Below, in pieces: positions 56,518 to 64,000 of a stretch of DNA of 64,000 nt. The stretch comes from Daucus carota subsp. sativus. Taxonomy: Eukaryota > Streptophyta > Magnoliopsida > Apiales > Apiaceae. A program made the position numbers and the translations under genes. Within the stretch, counting starts at the first letter, position 1, and each line of letters begins with the position of its first letter. The DNA lies in NCBI RefSeq assembly GCF_001625215.2, contig NC_030386.2, positions 23,716,545 through 23,780,544 on the forward strand, in the 5' to 3' direction. The notes under the pieces were generated by a model, which had not been told where the DNA came from, did not search any database, and worked only from the letters and a program-made list of their open reading frames with translations.

Positions 56518-58653
56518 ATGTCGACACATAAGTTAGGAATCAAAGTACCTCCATTTGACAAGGATGACTACAACAACTGGAAGATGAAGATGTTGCTGTA
56601 CATCAGAGTTGCTAATCCCATGTTCATTGGGATTCTGGAAAATGGTCCATTTGTGCCTATGAAGATTATTCCTGAATCTGTTGAAAATGGTGTTCGTATT
56701 CCACAGAAGTCTGTTCCCAAAGAGAAAAGTGAATACACTGACACTGATAAGGAATATGTTGCACAGGATCATAATCTGCAACTCATAATTGTTGAATCAA
56801 TGACCAAGACAATGACACATCTGATACTAAGTCTGAAAACTTCAAAGCAGATGTGGGACACTATTGAGGCATTGATGGAGGGATCTGAAGAAGTCAGGGA
56901 AAACAGATACGATATGCTAATTGCCAGATATGAAGCATTTCAGGCAATACCTGGAGAGAACATTTCTCAAATCTACGAGAGGTTCATGTTGTTGCTGAAT
57001 GAACTCACCCTGCATGGAAAGACTTATCCACAGAAAGAGATTAACAGAAAGTTCTCATTTGTGATGCCACCCCATCTAGTTGTAAAGACAGAGACCATCC
57101 GGGAAAGAAGCGACTTCAGAACTATGACTTTGGAAAAGCTATTTGGAAAACTGAAGACGTTTGAGATGGAACTTGAACAGAGAAAGATTATATATGGTGG
57201 TGGATCAACAGAATCCAAGAGTATGGCCTTACAGAAGACCACTGCACTGATTGCTGATCAACCATACTTTGGTTATCAACAATTAGTTGAATATGGTATC
57301 AATGATCACACTGTTGCTCAGAGTGATTGTTCATCCATCAAAGCTGACTATCCTTCTACCATTACTGAGATTGTAGAAGCTGAAGTTGATGAAGTTTCTG
57401 AAGAACCGGAGGATGAGTTCTACACTCAAGAAGAGCTGGAGCAGCTGGAAGATAAGTCAATGGCTTATATGGCTGCAAGGTTCAAGCATATCAAGTTCAA
57501 GAAGAACCCCCGGTACAAGAAAACTTCAGGGAACAAGTTTCAGGGTAAAGGAGGATACTCAGGCTCAGGGTCAAAGACTACTGGCAGTTTCAAACCAAAC
57601 ATGTATGACAAGAGCAAGGTCAGATGCTACAACTGCAATGACTTAGGGCACTTTGCAACGGAGTGCAGGAAACCCAAAGCAGCTCCTGTCAGAATCAACT
57701 CATATGATAAGAAGAATTCTTATGAGGATCTGAAGAAAGAGAATGAGAAGCTAAAAGCTAAGTTGGAAGCAATGGTGGCCAAGCACAAAGGAAAGGCTTA
57801 CATTGCTGAGGGAAAAAGCTGGGATGACACAGATTCTGATGATGAACCTGTCCAGAGCAATTATGCATTTGCATTAATGGCTGACACTGTCGAGGAATCT
57901 CCATCTCAGGTATCTCCTGAAATTTCTGTTGATGACATGACTACTGCTGATTATAAAAAGACTATAAATGAACTAGGTCAAGAGATGTATAACTTGCACA
58001 CTAGTTTATTAGCTTCAGAATCAGATAACTGTAGTCTTTCTCTAAAGATAGCTAAACTTGAAGAAAGAGTAGATGAATTAGCTTTAGAGAAACTCATGAA
58101 CACTAACCTTAAAGATAGAATTGAATATCTAGAGAATAAGGAGAAGTGTAGTGCAGAAATTGAGGAGTCCCTTAGGTCTCAGATAGCTGACCTAGAAACT
58201 AAGCTTAGGGCCTATCAGAATTCTGCCTTTCTACAGAAAGAGATCTTGGATAGTCAAAGGGTTGATAAGAAGGTTGCTATTGGCCTTGACTATAGTTCTT
58301 TGGAAAGAGCTAAAAGAAAGAAAAGAAAAGAAAATGAAGGCATATTTGTTTCAGCAGGAACTGAGAATGCTCCTGAAGGAACAAATATACCTAAAATTCT
58401 GAAGAACACCAAGACCCCTATCTTTAGAATGGCACAAACAGAACCTCTGATAGAAGAAGATCTTGTAATCAAGGAAGAGTTGAAAAATGAGGAAGTTGTT
58501 AAGCCTCAAGTAAAACAGGAATCACAAGATGTACCTTCTAATTCCCATGTCAGAGATGACTCCGATAAAACTGGATTAGGAAGTACTAGTTCCAACAAAA
58601 AGAAGAACAACAGGAATGGCAAGTTAGATCCTAAGAACTCCAACTCTTTCTAA
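56518..58653 (+). CDS. gag: Copia gag (711 aa)
   Basis: The capsid-type UBN2/retrotrans_gag region covers about residues 1-230 (LGIKVPPFDKDDYNNWKMKM start, later QIYERFMLLLNEL). A basic linker follows, then a CCHC knuckle CYNCNDLGHFATEC (C370, C373, H378, C383) for RNA binding. From about 410 to 590 is a charged, heptad-rich, coiled-coil-like region, as in Sirevirus gag proteins. A basic tail (KKKNNRNGK) precedes the TAA at 58651. The next ~450 bp hold a second knuckle in another frame, so the natural protein was probably longer. The start is the first ATG after the leader, 84 nt past the PBS. Product: particle core that packages element RNA in the cytoplasm. Confidence 0.88.
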   Translation: MSTHKLGIKVPPFDKDDYNNWKMKMLLYIRVANPMFIGILENGPFVPMKIIPESVENGVRIPQKSVPKEKSEYTDTDKEYVAQDHNLQLIIVESMTKTMTHLILSLKTSKQMWDTIEALMEGSEEVRENRYDMLIARYEAFQAIPGENISQIYERFMLLLNELTLHGKTYPQKEINRKFSFVMPPHLVVKTETIRERSDFRTMTLEKLFGKLKTFEMELEQRKIIYGGGSTESKSMALQKTTALIADQPYFGYQQLVEYGINDHTVAQSDCSSIKADYPSTITEIVEAEVDEVSEEPEDEFYTQEELEQLEDKSMAYMAARFKHIKFKKNPRYKKTSGNKFQGKGGYSGSGSKTTGSFKPNMYDKSKVRCYNCNDLGHFATECRKPKAAPVRINSYDKKNSYEDLKKENEKLKAKLEAMVAKHKGKAYIAEGKSWDDTDSDDEPVQSNYAFALMADTVEESPSQVSPEISVDDMTTADYKKTINELGQEMYNLHTSLLASESDNCSLSLKIAKLEERVDELALEKLMNTNLKDRIEYLENKEKCSAEIEESLRSQIADLETKLRAYQNSAFLQKEILDSQRVDKKVAIGLDYSSLERAKRKKRKENEGIFVSAGTENAPEGTNIPKILKNTKTPIFRMAQTEPLIEEDLVIKEELKNEEVVKPQVKQESQDVPSNSHVRDDSDKTGLGSTSSNKKKNNRNGKLDPKNSNSF

Positions 58654-59112
58654 TGCTAGAAAGGTTTGTAATAACTGCAATTCTACTAATCATCTTACTC
58701 ATGCATGTAAAGTGATTAAAGTAGATAATTCTGTTTCTAGCATGCCAAACATTGTTAACATGAATGCTGTTCATTTGCCATGTGGTAGAGTAGGTTGCAT
58801 GCAATGTGCTATGAATATGATGTCTGCATGCTTTACCATGTTGAATGCATCTTTTTCTGCACCATCTGCCATGAATATGAATATGCCTGCACCTTCTGTT
58901 GCCCCTGTGGCAAAGACTGCTAGTCCTTCTAAGAAGAAGGAAACTCCCAACTCCAAGTCTAAAAGCACTTCTGCTAAGACTAAAAAGGATAAGAGTCCAG
59001 TCACCCCTGAACAAGCACATGTTAAACCAGTTTCTGTTGATAATCCTGTTTCTACTAAATCACCTGGACCCAAGAACGTCTGGGTACCAAAGAAAGTTTA
59101 ATCCATTTGTGA
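58654..59112 (+). pseudogene. Frame-shifted gag-pol linker with second CCHC knuckle
   Basis: In the +1-shifted frame relative to gag (frame of 58712) the sequence reads CNNCNSTNHLTHAC (CX2CX4HX4C), then Met/Ala-rich and Lys/Ser/Pro-rich sequence ending at PKNVWVPKKV and a TAA at 59099-59101. Gag (56518) and pol (59113) share one frame, and this middle part sits in another. The simplest reading is two small indels of opposite sign. A programmed recoding is possible but unsupported. A TGA directly precedes the ATG used for pol here. Confidence 0.7.
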
Positions 59113-62100
59113 ATGCAGGGCACAGGAAAGAAAAGAAAAGTTGTGTGGGTTCTTGATAGTGGTTGTTCAAGACACATGACTGGTGAAAAGTCCCTGCTCA
59201 CAGATGTGGTGATGAGAACCGGCCCAATTGTAATCTTTGGAGATGACAGCAAAGGTTTTACAACGGGATATGGTAAGCTGAAAGTTGGAAATGTCATAAT
59301 TGAAGACATCTCTCTGGTGGAAGGACTCAAGCATAATTTACTAAGTATCAGTCAGTTCTGTGACAAAGGATACGACGTAATCTTTCAGAAGGAAGTTTGC
59401 TTAATCCAGAACCGGAAGAACAAGGATCTTACACTCCGTGGTGTAAGAAAATCAAGTTTGTTTATAGCCGACATAGACTCAGCAAGTAAGGGGGAGGTCA
59501 AGTGTTTCTACACCAAGGCCTCTGCTGATGATAGTTGGTTATGGCATCGGAAGCTCTCACACTTGAACTTTAAGACTATGAACTCTTTAGTCAAAAGGGA
59601 ACTTGTGAGAGGATTGCCACAGAAAGAATTCTGTCAAGAAGGACTCTGTGATGCATGTGAAAAAGGGAAGTCAAAGAAAGCATCACACAGGAGCAAAGGC
59701 ATGACTGATATTGGTTCACCCCTTCAACTGATTCATATGGATCTGTTTGGACCAGTCAACATTCCTTCCATATCAAGGAAAAGATATGCTCTTGTGATCG
59801 TCGATGACTACTCAAAATACACATGGGTATTATTCTTACATTCAAAGGATGAAGCAGCACTCGTCATCATTGATCATATCAAGAAGATTGAAAAGGAAGC
59901 AGATCTGCCAGTAAGGGCAATCAGATCAGATAATGGAACAGAATTTCGTAATGCTGTTCTTAATGACTTCTGTACTGATAAGGGCATCTCTCGTCAGTAT
60001 TCAGCTCCAAGGACTCCACAACAAAATGGTGTCGTAGAAAGGAAGAACAGAACCTTGATTGAAGCAGCAAGGACAATGATTAGTCAATCAAGACTTCCAA
60101 TCTATTTCTGGGCTGAAGCTGTAAGCACTGCTTGCTACACTCAAAATCGTACCCTGATTAACAAGGATTTGGATAAGACTCCTTATGAAGTAATGGCCAA
60201 CAGAAAACCATCACTGAGTTACTTTCATGTGTTTGGTGCAAAATGCTTTGTGTTAAAAGAAGAGCATCTGGGAAAGTTTGATGCCAAAGCTGAAGAAGGC
60301 ATCTTTCTGGGTTATTCTTTGGAATCTAAGGCCTACAGGGTTTATCTGATCAATGACGAAAAACTGATTGAAAGCATCAATGTAAGATTTGATGATACCA
60401 GACTCCCAAGTCTTCAAAAGGAAAATGAATCTGATTCTCTGGAGTTTGAGAATTTAGAAGACATCTACTTAGGAGAAGATGAACCTGAAGCTGATATAAG
60501 AGATCCTAATGCAAATGAAGAGAATGCTGATCCTGAACCATCTGGAGGAAGTATTGGCAACAATACAAATGATCATCATGGTCACAGTGGAGGATCATCA
60601 AATAGAATCTACATCAGCTCAGGGGGAGTAAGTCAAAGTGGATCCACTAGTCAGCACACTCAACACAACTATGATTTTGGTGAATCATCAAGATTGAATC
60701 TGCCAAGACAAAGGGTATGGAGTAGAGACCATCCTGTTGAACAAATCATTGGTGATCCAGACACAGGAGTGCAGACTAGAAGAGCAACTCAGAATGAATG
60801 CAACTTTGCTGGATTCTTGTCTCAGATAGAACCAAAGAAAGTTGAAGAGGCTCTAAGTGATCCAGATTGGGTATCTGCAATGCAGGAAGAACTCAATCAA
60901 TTCGAAAGGCAGAAAGTGTGGAAGCTGGTGCCAAGACCTAAAGGAAAATCTATAGTTGGCACTAGATGGGTTTTTAGAAACAAACTGGATGAAGATGGTA
61001 TTGTTACGAGGAATAAGGCAAGACTGGTTGCAAAGGGTTATTCACAAGAAGAAGGAATTGATTATGATGAAACCTATGCTCCAGTTGCTAGGCTTGAAGC
61101 AATCAGGATGTTCTTAGCATTTGCTGCACACTCCAACTTCAAAGTATATCAGATGGATGTGAAAAGTGCATTTCTGAATGGTGATCTGGAAGAGGAAGTC
61201 TATGTTGAACAACCCCCTGGGTTTGAAGACAAAGAATTTGAAGACTTCGTATACTTTCTCTTCAAAGCACTCTATGGCCTGAAGCAAGCCCCTCGAACCT
61301 GGTATGACACTCTTTCCAAGTTCTTACTTGAAAATGGTTTCACCAGAGGTATCATCGATAAAACTCTTTTCCATAAAAAGCATAAGGATGATATAATTCT
61401 TGTACAAGTATATGTCGATGACATTATATTTGGTTCTACTAATGATCTTTTGTGCGAGAGATTTGCTAAGTTAATGCAGAGCAAGTATGAGATGAGCATG
61501 ATGGGAGAACTGTCCTTCTTCCTAGGACTTCAAGTCATTCAGAAGCCTGACGGTATTTTTATCTGCCAATCTAAATACATCAAGGATCTTCTAAAAAAAT
61601 ATGGAATGGAAGAAGCATCTACTGCCAAAACCCCTATGCCAACTGCTGTCAAACTTGATCAGGACAAATCTGGTAAGTCAGTTGACATCACGAAGTATCG
61701 AGGTATGATTGGCTCTCTCTTATACTTAACTGCTAGTAGACCAGATATCATGTTCGCAACTTGTTTATGTGCTAGATTCCAGGCTGATCCTAAAGAGTCA
61801 CATCTTATAGCTGTTAAGCGTATTTTTAGGTATCTTAAGGGAACCCCCAATCTAGGGATTTGGTACCCTAAAGATACAGGTTTTAATCTGGTTGGCTATA
61901 CAGATTCTGACTTTGCAGGATGTAAGATTGATAGGAAAAGTACTTCAGGAAGCTGTCAGTTTCTTGGACGAAGGTTGGTGTCATGGTATAGCAAGAAGCA
62001 ACACTCCGTGTCTACGTCCACAGCGGAAGCTGAATACATAGCTGCTGGAAGTTGCTGTGCTCAAATCTTGTGGATGAGAAATCAACTACAAGATTATGGA

Positions 62101-62358
62101 CTCATGTTGGATAAAATTCCGATTCTGTGTGATAACACGAGTGCCATTGCCATTGCCAACAATCCTGTTCAACACTCCCGGACAAAGCATATTGATATCA
62201 GGTATCATTTCCTTCGCGAGCATGTCATGAATGGAACAGTAGAGTTACACTTTGTACCTACTGATCAACAAATTGCAGACATCTTCACTAAACCACTAGA
62301 CGAATCCACTTTCTCTAGACTGGTTGGTGAACTTGGGATGTTAAATATGTCTAATTAA
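59113..62358 (+). CDS. pol: Copia pol polyprotein (1081 aa): PR-INT-RT-RNase H
   Basis: The aspartic protease active site is D15-S16-G17 ([12 protein letters not shown]). The GAG-pre-integrase zinc region is about 140-195 ([10 protein letters not shown] ... CDACEKGK). The integrase catalytic triad is D210, D273, E309 (D-62-D-35-E, the retroelement DD35E). Reverse transcriptase is about 610-860, with YVDD at 767-770. RNase H begins about 925 ([10 protein letters not shown]931; STAEAEYIA; then [12 protein letters not shown]). The order with integrase before RT identifies Copia/Pseudoviridae. The frame is intact throughout, with no internal stop. The N-terminus is short, as the protease begins almost at the chosen ATG, so the true translation start is probably upstream as a gag-pol fusion now broken by the linker shifts. 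Activity requires expression, and integration sites are unknown. Confidence 0.93.
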   Translation: MQGTGKKRKVVWVLDSGCSRHMTGEKSLLTDVVMRTGPIVIFGDDSKGFTTGYGKLKVGNVIIEDISLVEGLKHNLLSISQFCDKGYDVIFQKEVCLIQNRKNKDLTLRGVRKSSLFIADIDSASKGEVKCFYTKASADDSWLWHRKLSHLNFKTMNSLVKRELVRGLPQKEFCQEGLCDACEKGKSKKASHRSKGMTDIGSPLQLIHMDLFGPVNIPSISRKRYALVIVDDYSKYTWVLFLHSKDEAALVIIDHIKKIEKEADLPVRAIRSDNGTEFRNAVLNDFCTDKGISRQYSAPRTPQQNGVVERKNRTLIEAARTMISQSRLPIYFWAEAVSTACYTQNRTLINKDLDKTPYEVMANRKPSLSYFHVFGAKCFVLKEEHLGKFDAKAEEGIFLGYSLESKAYRVYLINDEKLIESINVRFDDTRLPSLQKENESDSLEFENLEDIYLGEDEPEADIRDPNANEENADPEPSGGSIGNNTNDHHGHSGGSSNRIYISSGGVSQSGSTSQHTQHNYDFGESSRLNLPRQRVWSRDHPVEQIIGDPDTGVQTRRATQNECNFAGFLSQIEPKKVEEALSDPDWVSAMQEELNQFERQKVWKLVPRPKGKSIVGTRWVFRNKLDEDGIVTRNKARLVAKGYSQEEGIDYDETYAPVARLEAIRMFLAFAAHSNFKVYQMDVKSAFLNGDLEEEVYVEQPPGFEDKEFEDFVYFLFKALYGLKQAPRTWYDTLSKFLLENGFTRGIIDKTLFHKKHKDDIILVQVYVDDIIFGSTNDLLCERFAKLMQSKYEMSMMGELSFFLGLQVIQKPDGIFICQSKYIKDLLKKYGMEEASTAKTPMPTAVKLDQDKSGKSVDITKYRGMIGSLLYLTASRPDIMFATCLCARFQADPKESHLIAVKRIFRYLKGTPNLGIWYPKDTGFNLVGYTDSDFAGCKIDRKSTSGSCQFLGRRLVSWYSKKQHSVSTSTAEAEYIAAGSCCAQILWMRNQLQDYGLMLDKIPILCDNTSAIAIANNPVQHSRTKHIDIRYHFLREHVMNGTVELHFVPTDQQIADIFTKPLDESTFSRLVGELGMLNMSN

Positions 62359-63677
62359 TTAGACAGGAAATAACTGCAATTTGTTCGTAAGTTCACAAGT
62401 TTTAAAATGTCCATATTTTCAGGACTTGTGAATTTACAAAGTGCATCCAGTATTATACATAATTTTCTGATAATTAGTTTTAATTATTTGCCATGATTTA
62501 TATGATCTGCATGATTCTATGTGATTATGTGATTAATTGCTAAGTGGTAGATATTTAGAATTAATTCTTTTGAATTATTTAAGTGCTTATATTCAATTAA
62601 TGAATATTAGTGATTATTTAATTCATATTTTAATTATATTTGATTAATGGATTTGGAGCAATTCAAATTATGTTAAGTTGACCATTAATTAAATATTAAT
62701 TAAAATATTTGCAGCATAATTTATTAAATATTTATTGACTGAATCTTGATTTAGTTAAAATGTATTTAATCTAATTGTGATATCAATTTGTTGGATTATT
62801 TTGGATTTGATCAAAATTCGTTTAACAAATTGATATGTATTTTGGGAGAGTTTTTCCAGAAATTGTCTAAGTTCTGCAATGGTGAGTGGTAGTCAAGCGC
62901 AACATTTGACTTAGTCAAATGTTGCGCCCGTGATAAGTCAGTATGTCTATATTAACAGCCGAGCGCAACATTTGACCAAAAAGTCAAATGTTGCGCCCCC
63001 AGTCATCTTATATGTATAGATATATTATCTTCTCAAAAATTTCGTTAAGTCAAGGGAAGTTGCGCCTCATACAGTACATGTATGAAGGGCAAACTTGTCA
63101 ATTCATATATTGCGCCACTCTCTGTTATCTGTGTCCAGTATGAGGGGCATTTACGTCTTTTCACATGTTGCGCTCCTCACCACTCAGTACACATATATAC
63201 TTCACTTAGCTATTTCTTTTCTAATATCTGTTTTATATACACATATACATACAAACGAAAACCTCTCCACTGTCTCTTTTGAAAACTCGAAATCGAGTTT
63301 TTGAATCAAACATATCTCTCTAAATACTTGTCCATTTCCGATTCTGAGACTTGTTTTGGAATCACCTCGTCAAGATCTTTCAATACATACCAGATTCACA
63401 ACGATCCGTGATCGTTTTTAGTAAGGGCTTTTCGAGACTTTACGAATTCCAGGACAGATTTTCACGTAATTTTAGCATCGATAATTTTCGAAACCGATAC
63501 CATTATTCTTAGAATTTCAAGGAGTATCACATACTTTAATTTCATCAAAATCTGAAATTCTTGGAATTAGGGTTTTTCGGAGCGTTATTAATTAATTATT
63601 TTCGTGACATTAGGTGAATATTTGTTCGTGTTTATTCGTGAAACAAAATTTATAATCATTTTTAATTTTAATTAAAA
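62359..63677 (+). promoter_or_regulatory. Long spacer between pol and ORF3 with repeated palindromes
   Basis: Non-coding, AT-rich to 62880, then a cassette with perfect palindromes at 62897-62927 (centre TTA) and 62963-62996 (loop CAAAAA), using the same GCGCAACATTTGAC/GTCAAATGTTGCGC arms as the LTR. Half-sites TTGCGCC follow (about 63060, 63110, 63165) and TATA-like TTTTATATAC at 63231-63240. A ~440-nt leader leads to the ATG at 63678. The order (palindromes, TATA, leader, ORF) copies that of the LTR. Confidence 0.65.
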
Positions 63678-64000
63678 ATGGCTGCAAATTTTGATATTCC
63701 GAAAACAAATTTCACTATTGTTGAAAATAATAATTTAATTACGCAAGCGAATTATCGACGCTGGGTTCGTTACATGTCAGAATTTTCTTTTGCTAGGTTT
63801 GCTATGACAGAATCAGTTAACCTTAACAAATCTCTTCTACGAGAGTTTTTGTCTTCTCTTTCTGTTATAAATGCAGGACAAGTACTTGGACTTACTTGCA
63901 CAATTCAGGGACGTACACTTTCTATCACTGAGAATACCCTGAACACTGCACTCCAGCTACCTACAGAGAATTTTGAAGCTGTTCCTGACAGAGCTGAACG
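63678..64000 (+). CDS. Third ORF of the Copia element, partial at window end
   Basis: Starts MAANFDIPKTNFTIVENN and stays open for 107 codons to the window edge. The segment VLGLTCTIQGRTLSITENTL followed by ALQLP resembles the putative plant transposon protein family (Transposase_32-like, from memory) found as an extra ORF in plant LTR elements. A third ORF 3' of pol is known in Sireviruses, where it was called env-like. No signal peptide or membrane segment is visible in the part shown. Function unknown; only the N-terminal third or less may be present. Confidence 0.65.
   Translation, partial: MAANFDIPKTNFTIVENNNLITQANYRRWVRYMSEFSFARFAMTESVNLNKSLLREFLSSLSVINAGQVLGLTCTIQGRTLSITENTLNTALQLPTENFEAVPDRAE

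Larger units (their letters stand above)
54901..64000 (+). mobile_element. Copia LTR retrotransposon, Sirevirus-like layout, 3' end beyond the window
   Basis: In order: a putative 5' LTR (54901-56419), a primer-binding site TGGTATCAGAGC (56422-56433), gag (56518-58653), a frame-shifted linker with a second zinc knuckle, pol (59113-62358; protease, integrase, RT, RNase H = Copia order), a long spacer with palindromes, and a third ORF from 63678 running off the window. A gag with coiled-coil-like tail and an extra ORF 3' of pol are known features of the Sirevirus branch; I infer that placement. The 3' LTR and target duplication are not in view. Gag and pol are largely open, so the insertion is fairly young, but the gag-pol junction is broken. 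Confidence 0.85.

Noticed and set aside
58631..59330. Minus-strand ORFs opposite the gag-pol link
   Set aside because: Antisense shadows of the retrotransposon coding sequence.
63082..63304. Two 66-69-aa ORFs in the pol-ORF3 spacer
   Set aside because: Overlap each other in different frames in the proposed promoter/leader; no domain features.

Overview
This window is AT-rich nuclear DNA of a flowering plant. The protein genes carry ordinary GT-AG introns, and the spaces between them are full of small DNA transposons and LTR-retrotransposon pieces. A tandem pair of Fe(II)/2-oxoglutarate dioxygenase genes of the coumarin-forming p-coumaroyl/feruloyl-CoA ortho-hydroxylase type (C2'H/F6'H), plus a decayed third copy, points to a coumarin-producing eudicot. 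Apiaceae is my best guess, from remembered family resemblance only.

Layout. 1-0.95 kb: dead GeBP-like transcription-factor copy. 0.95-2.3 kb: MITEs. 2.4-8.0 kb: intact seven-coding-exon gene for a CID-domain protein that should bind the RNA polymerase II CTD (+). 8.5-12 kb: Stowaway-like MITEs and a LINE RNase H relic (-). 12.4-24.4 kb: the C2'H segmental tandem array (-), containing one intact gene (22.7-21.5 kb), one gene with a 4-bp frameshifting deletion (18.1-16.6 kb) and one exon-1 relic (13.1-12.9 kb), with MITE and hAT insertions between and inside them. 24.4-27.5 kb: intergenic repeats. 27.7-29.6 kb: ribosomal protein eL8 (RPL7A), intact (+). 30.4-32.4 kb: P-class PPR protein (-). 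32.5-35.3 kb: relics, including an LTR with its primer-binding site. 35.4-39.5 kb: an unusual short-chain dehydrogenase without the catalytic lysine (+). 41.2-42.4 kb: WRKY group IIc factor (+). 42.8-43.5 kb: RNase H relic split by a MITE. 48.1-48.5 kb: small intronless plant-specific gene of unknown function (+). 44-54.8 kb otherwise: many MITE and hAT insertions. 54.9 kb to the end: a long Copia element of Sirevirus-like layout (LTR, PBS, gag, pol, then a further ORF that runs off the window).

The genes do not form a pathway together; only the C2'H copies belong to one functional group (first committed step of simple coumarin and furanocoumarin synthesis). The strongest points for follow-up are: the graded decay of the C2'H array; near-perfect GCGCAACATTTGAC palindromes (inverted W-box cores) present both in the Copia LTR and again between pol and the extra downstream ORF, suggesting a second promoter; a MITE whose removal restores an RNase H reading frame; and the SDR lacking YxxxK. 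All exon structures were read by hand from splice sites, frame continuity and remembered family sequences. No database search or transcript evidence was available.
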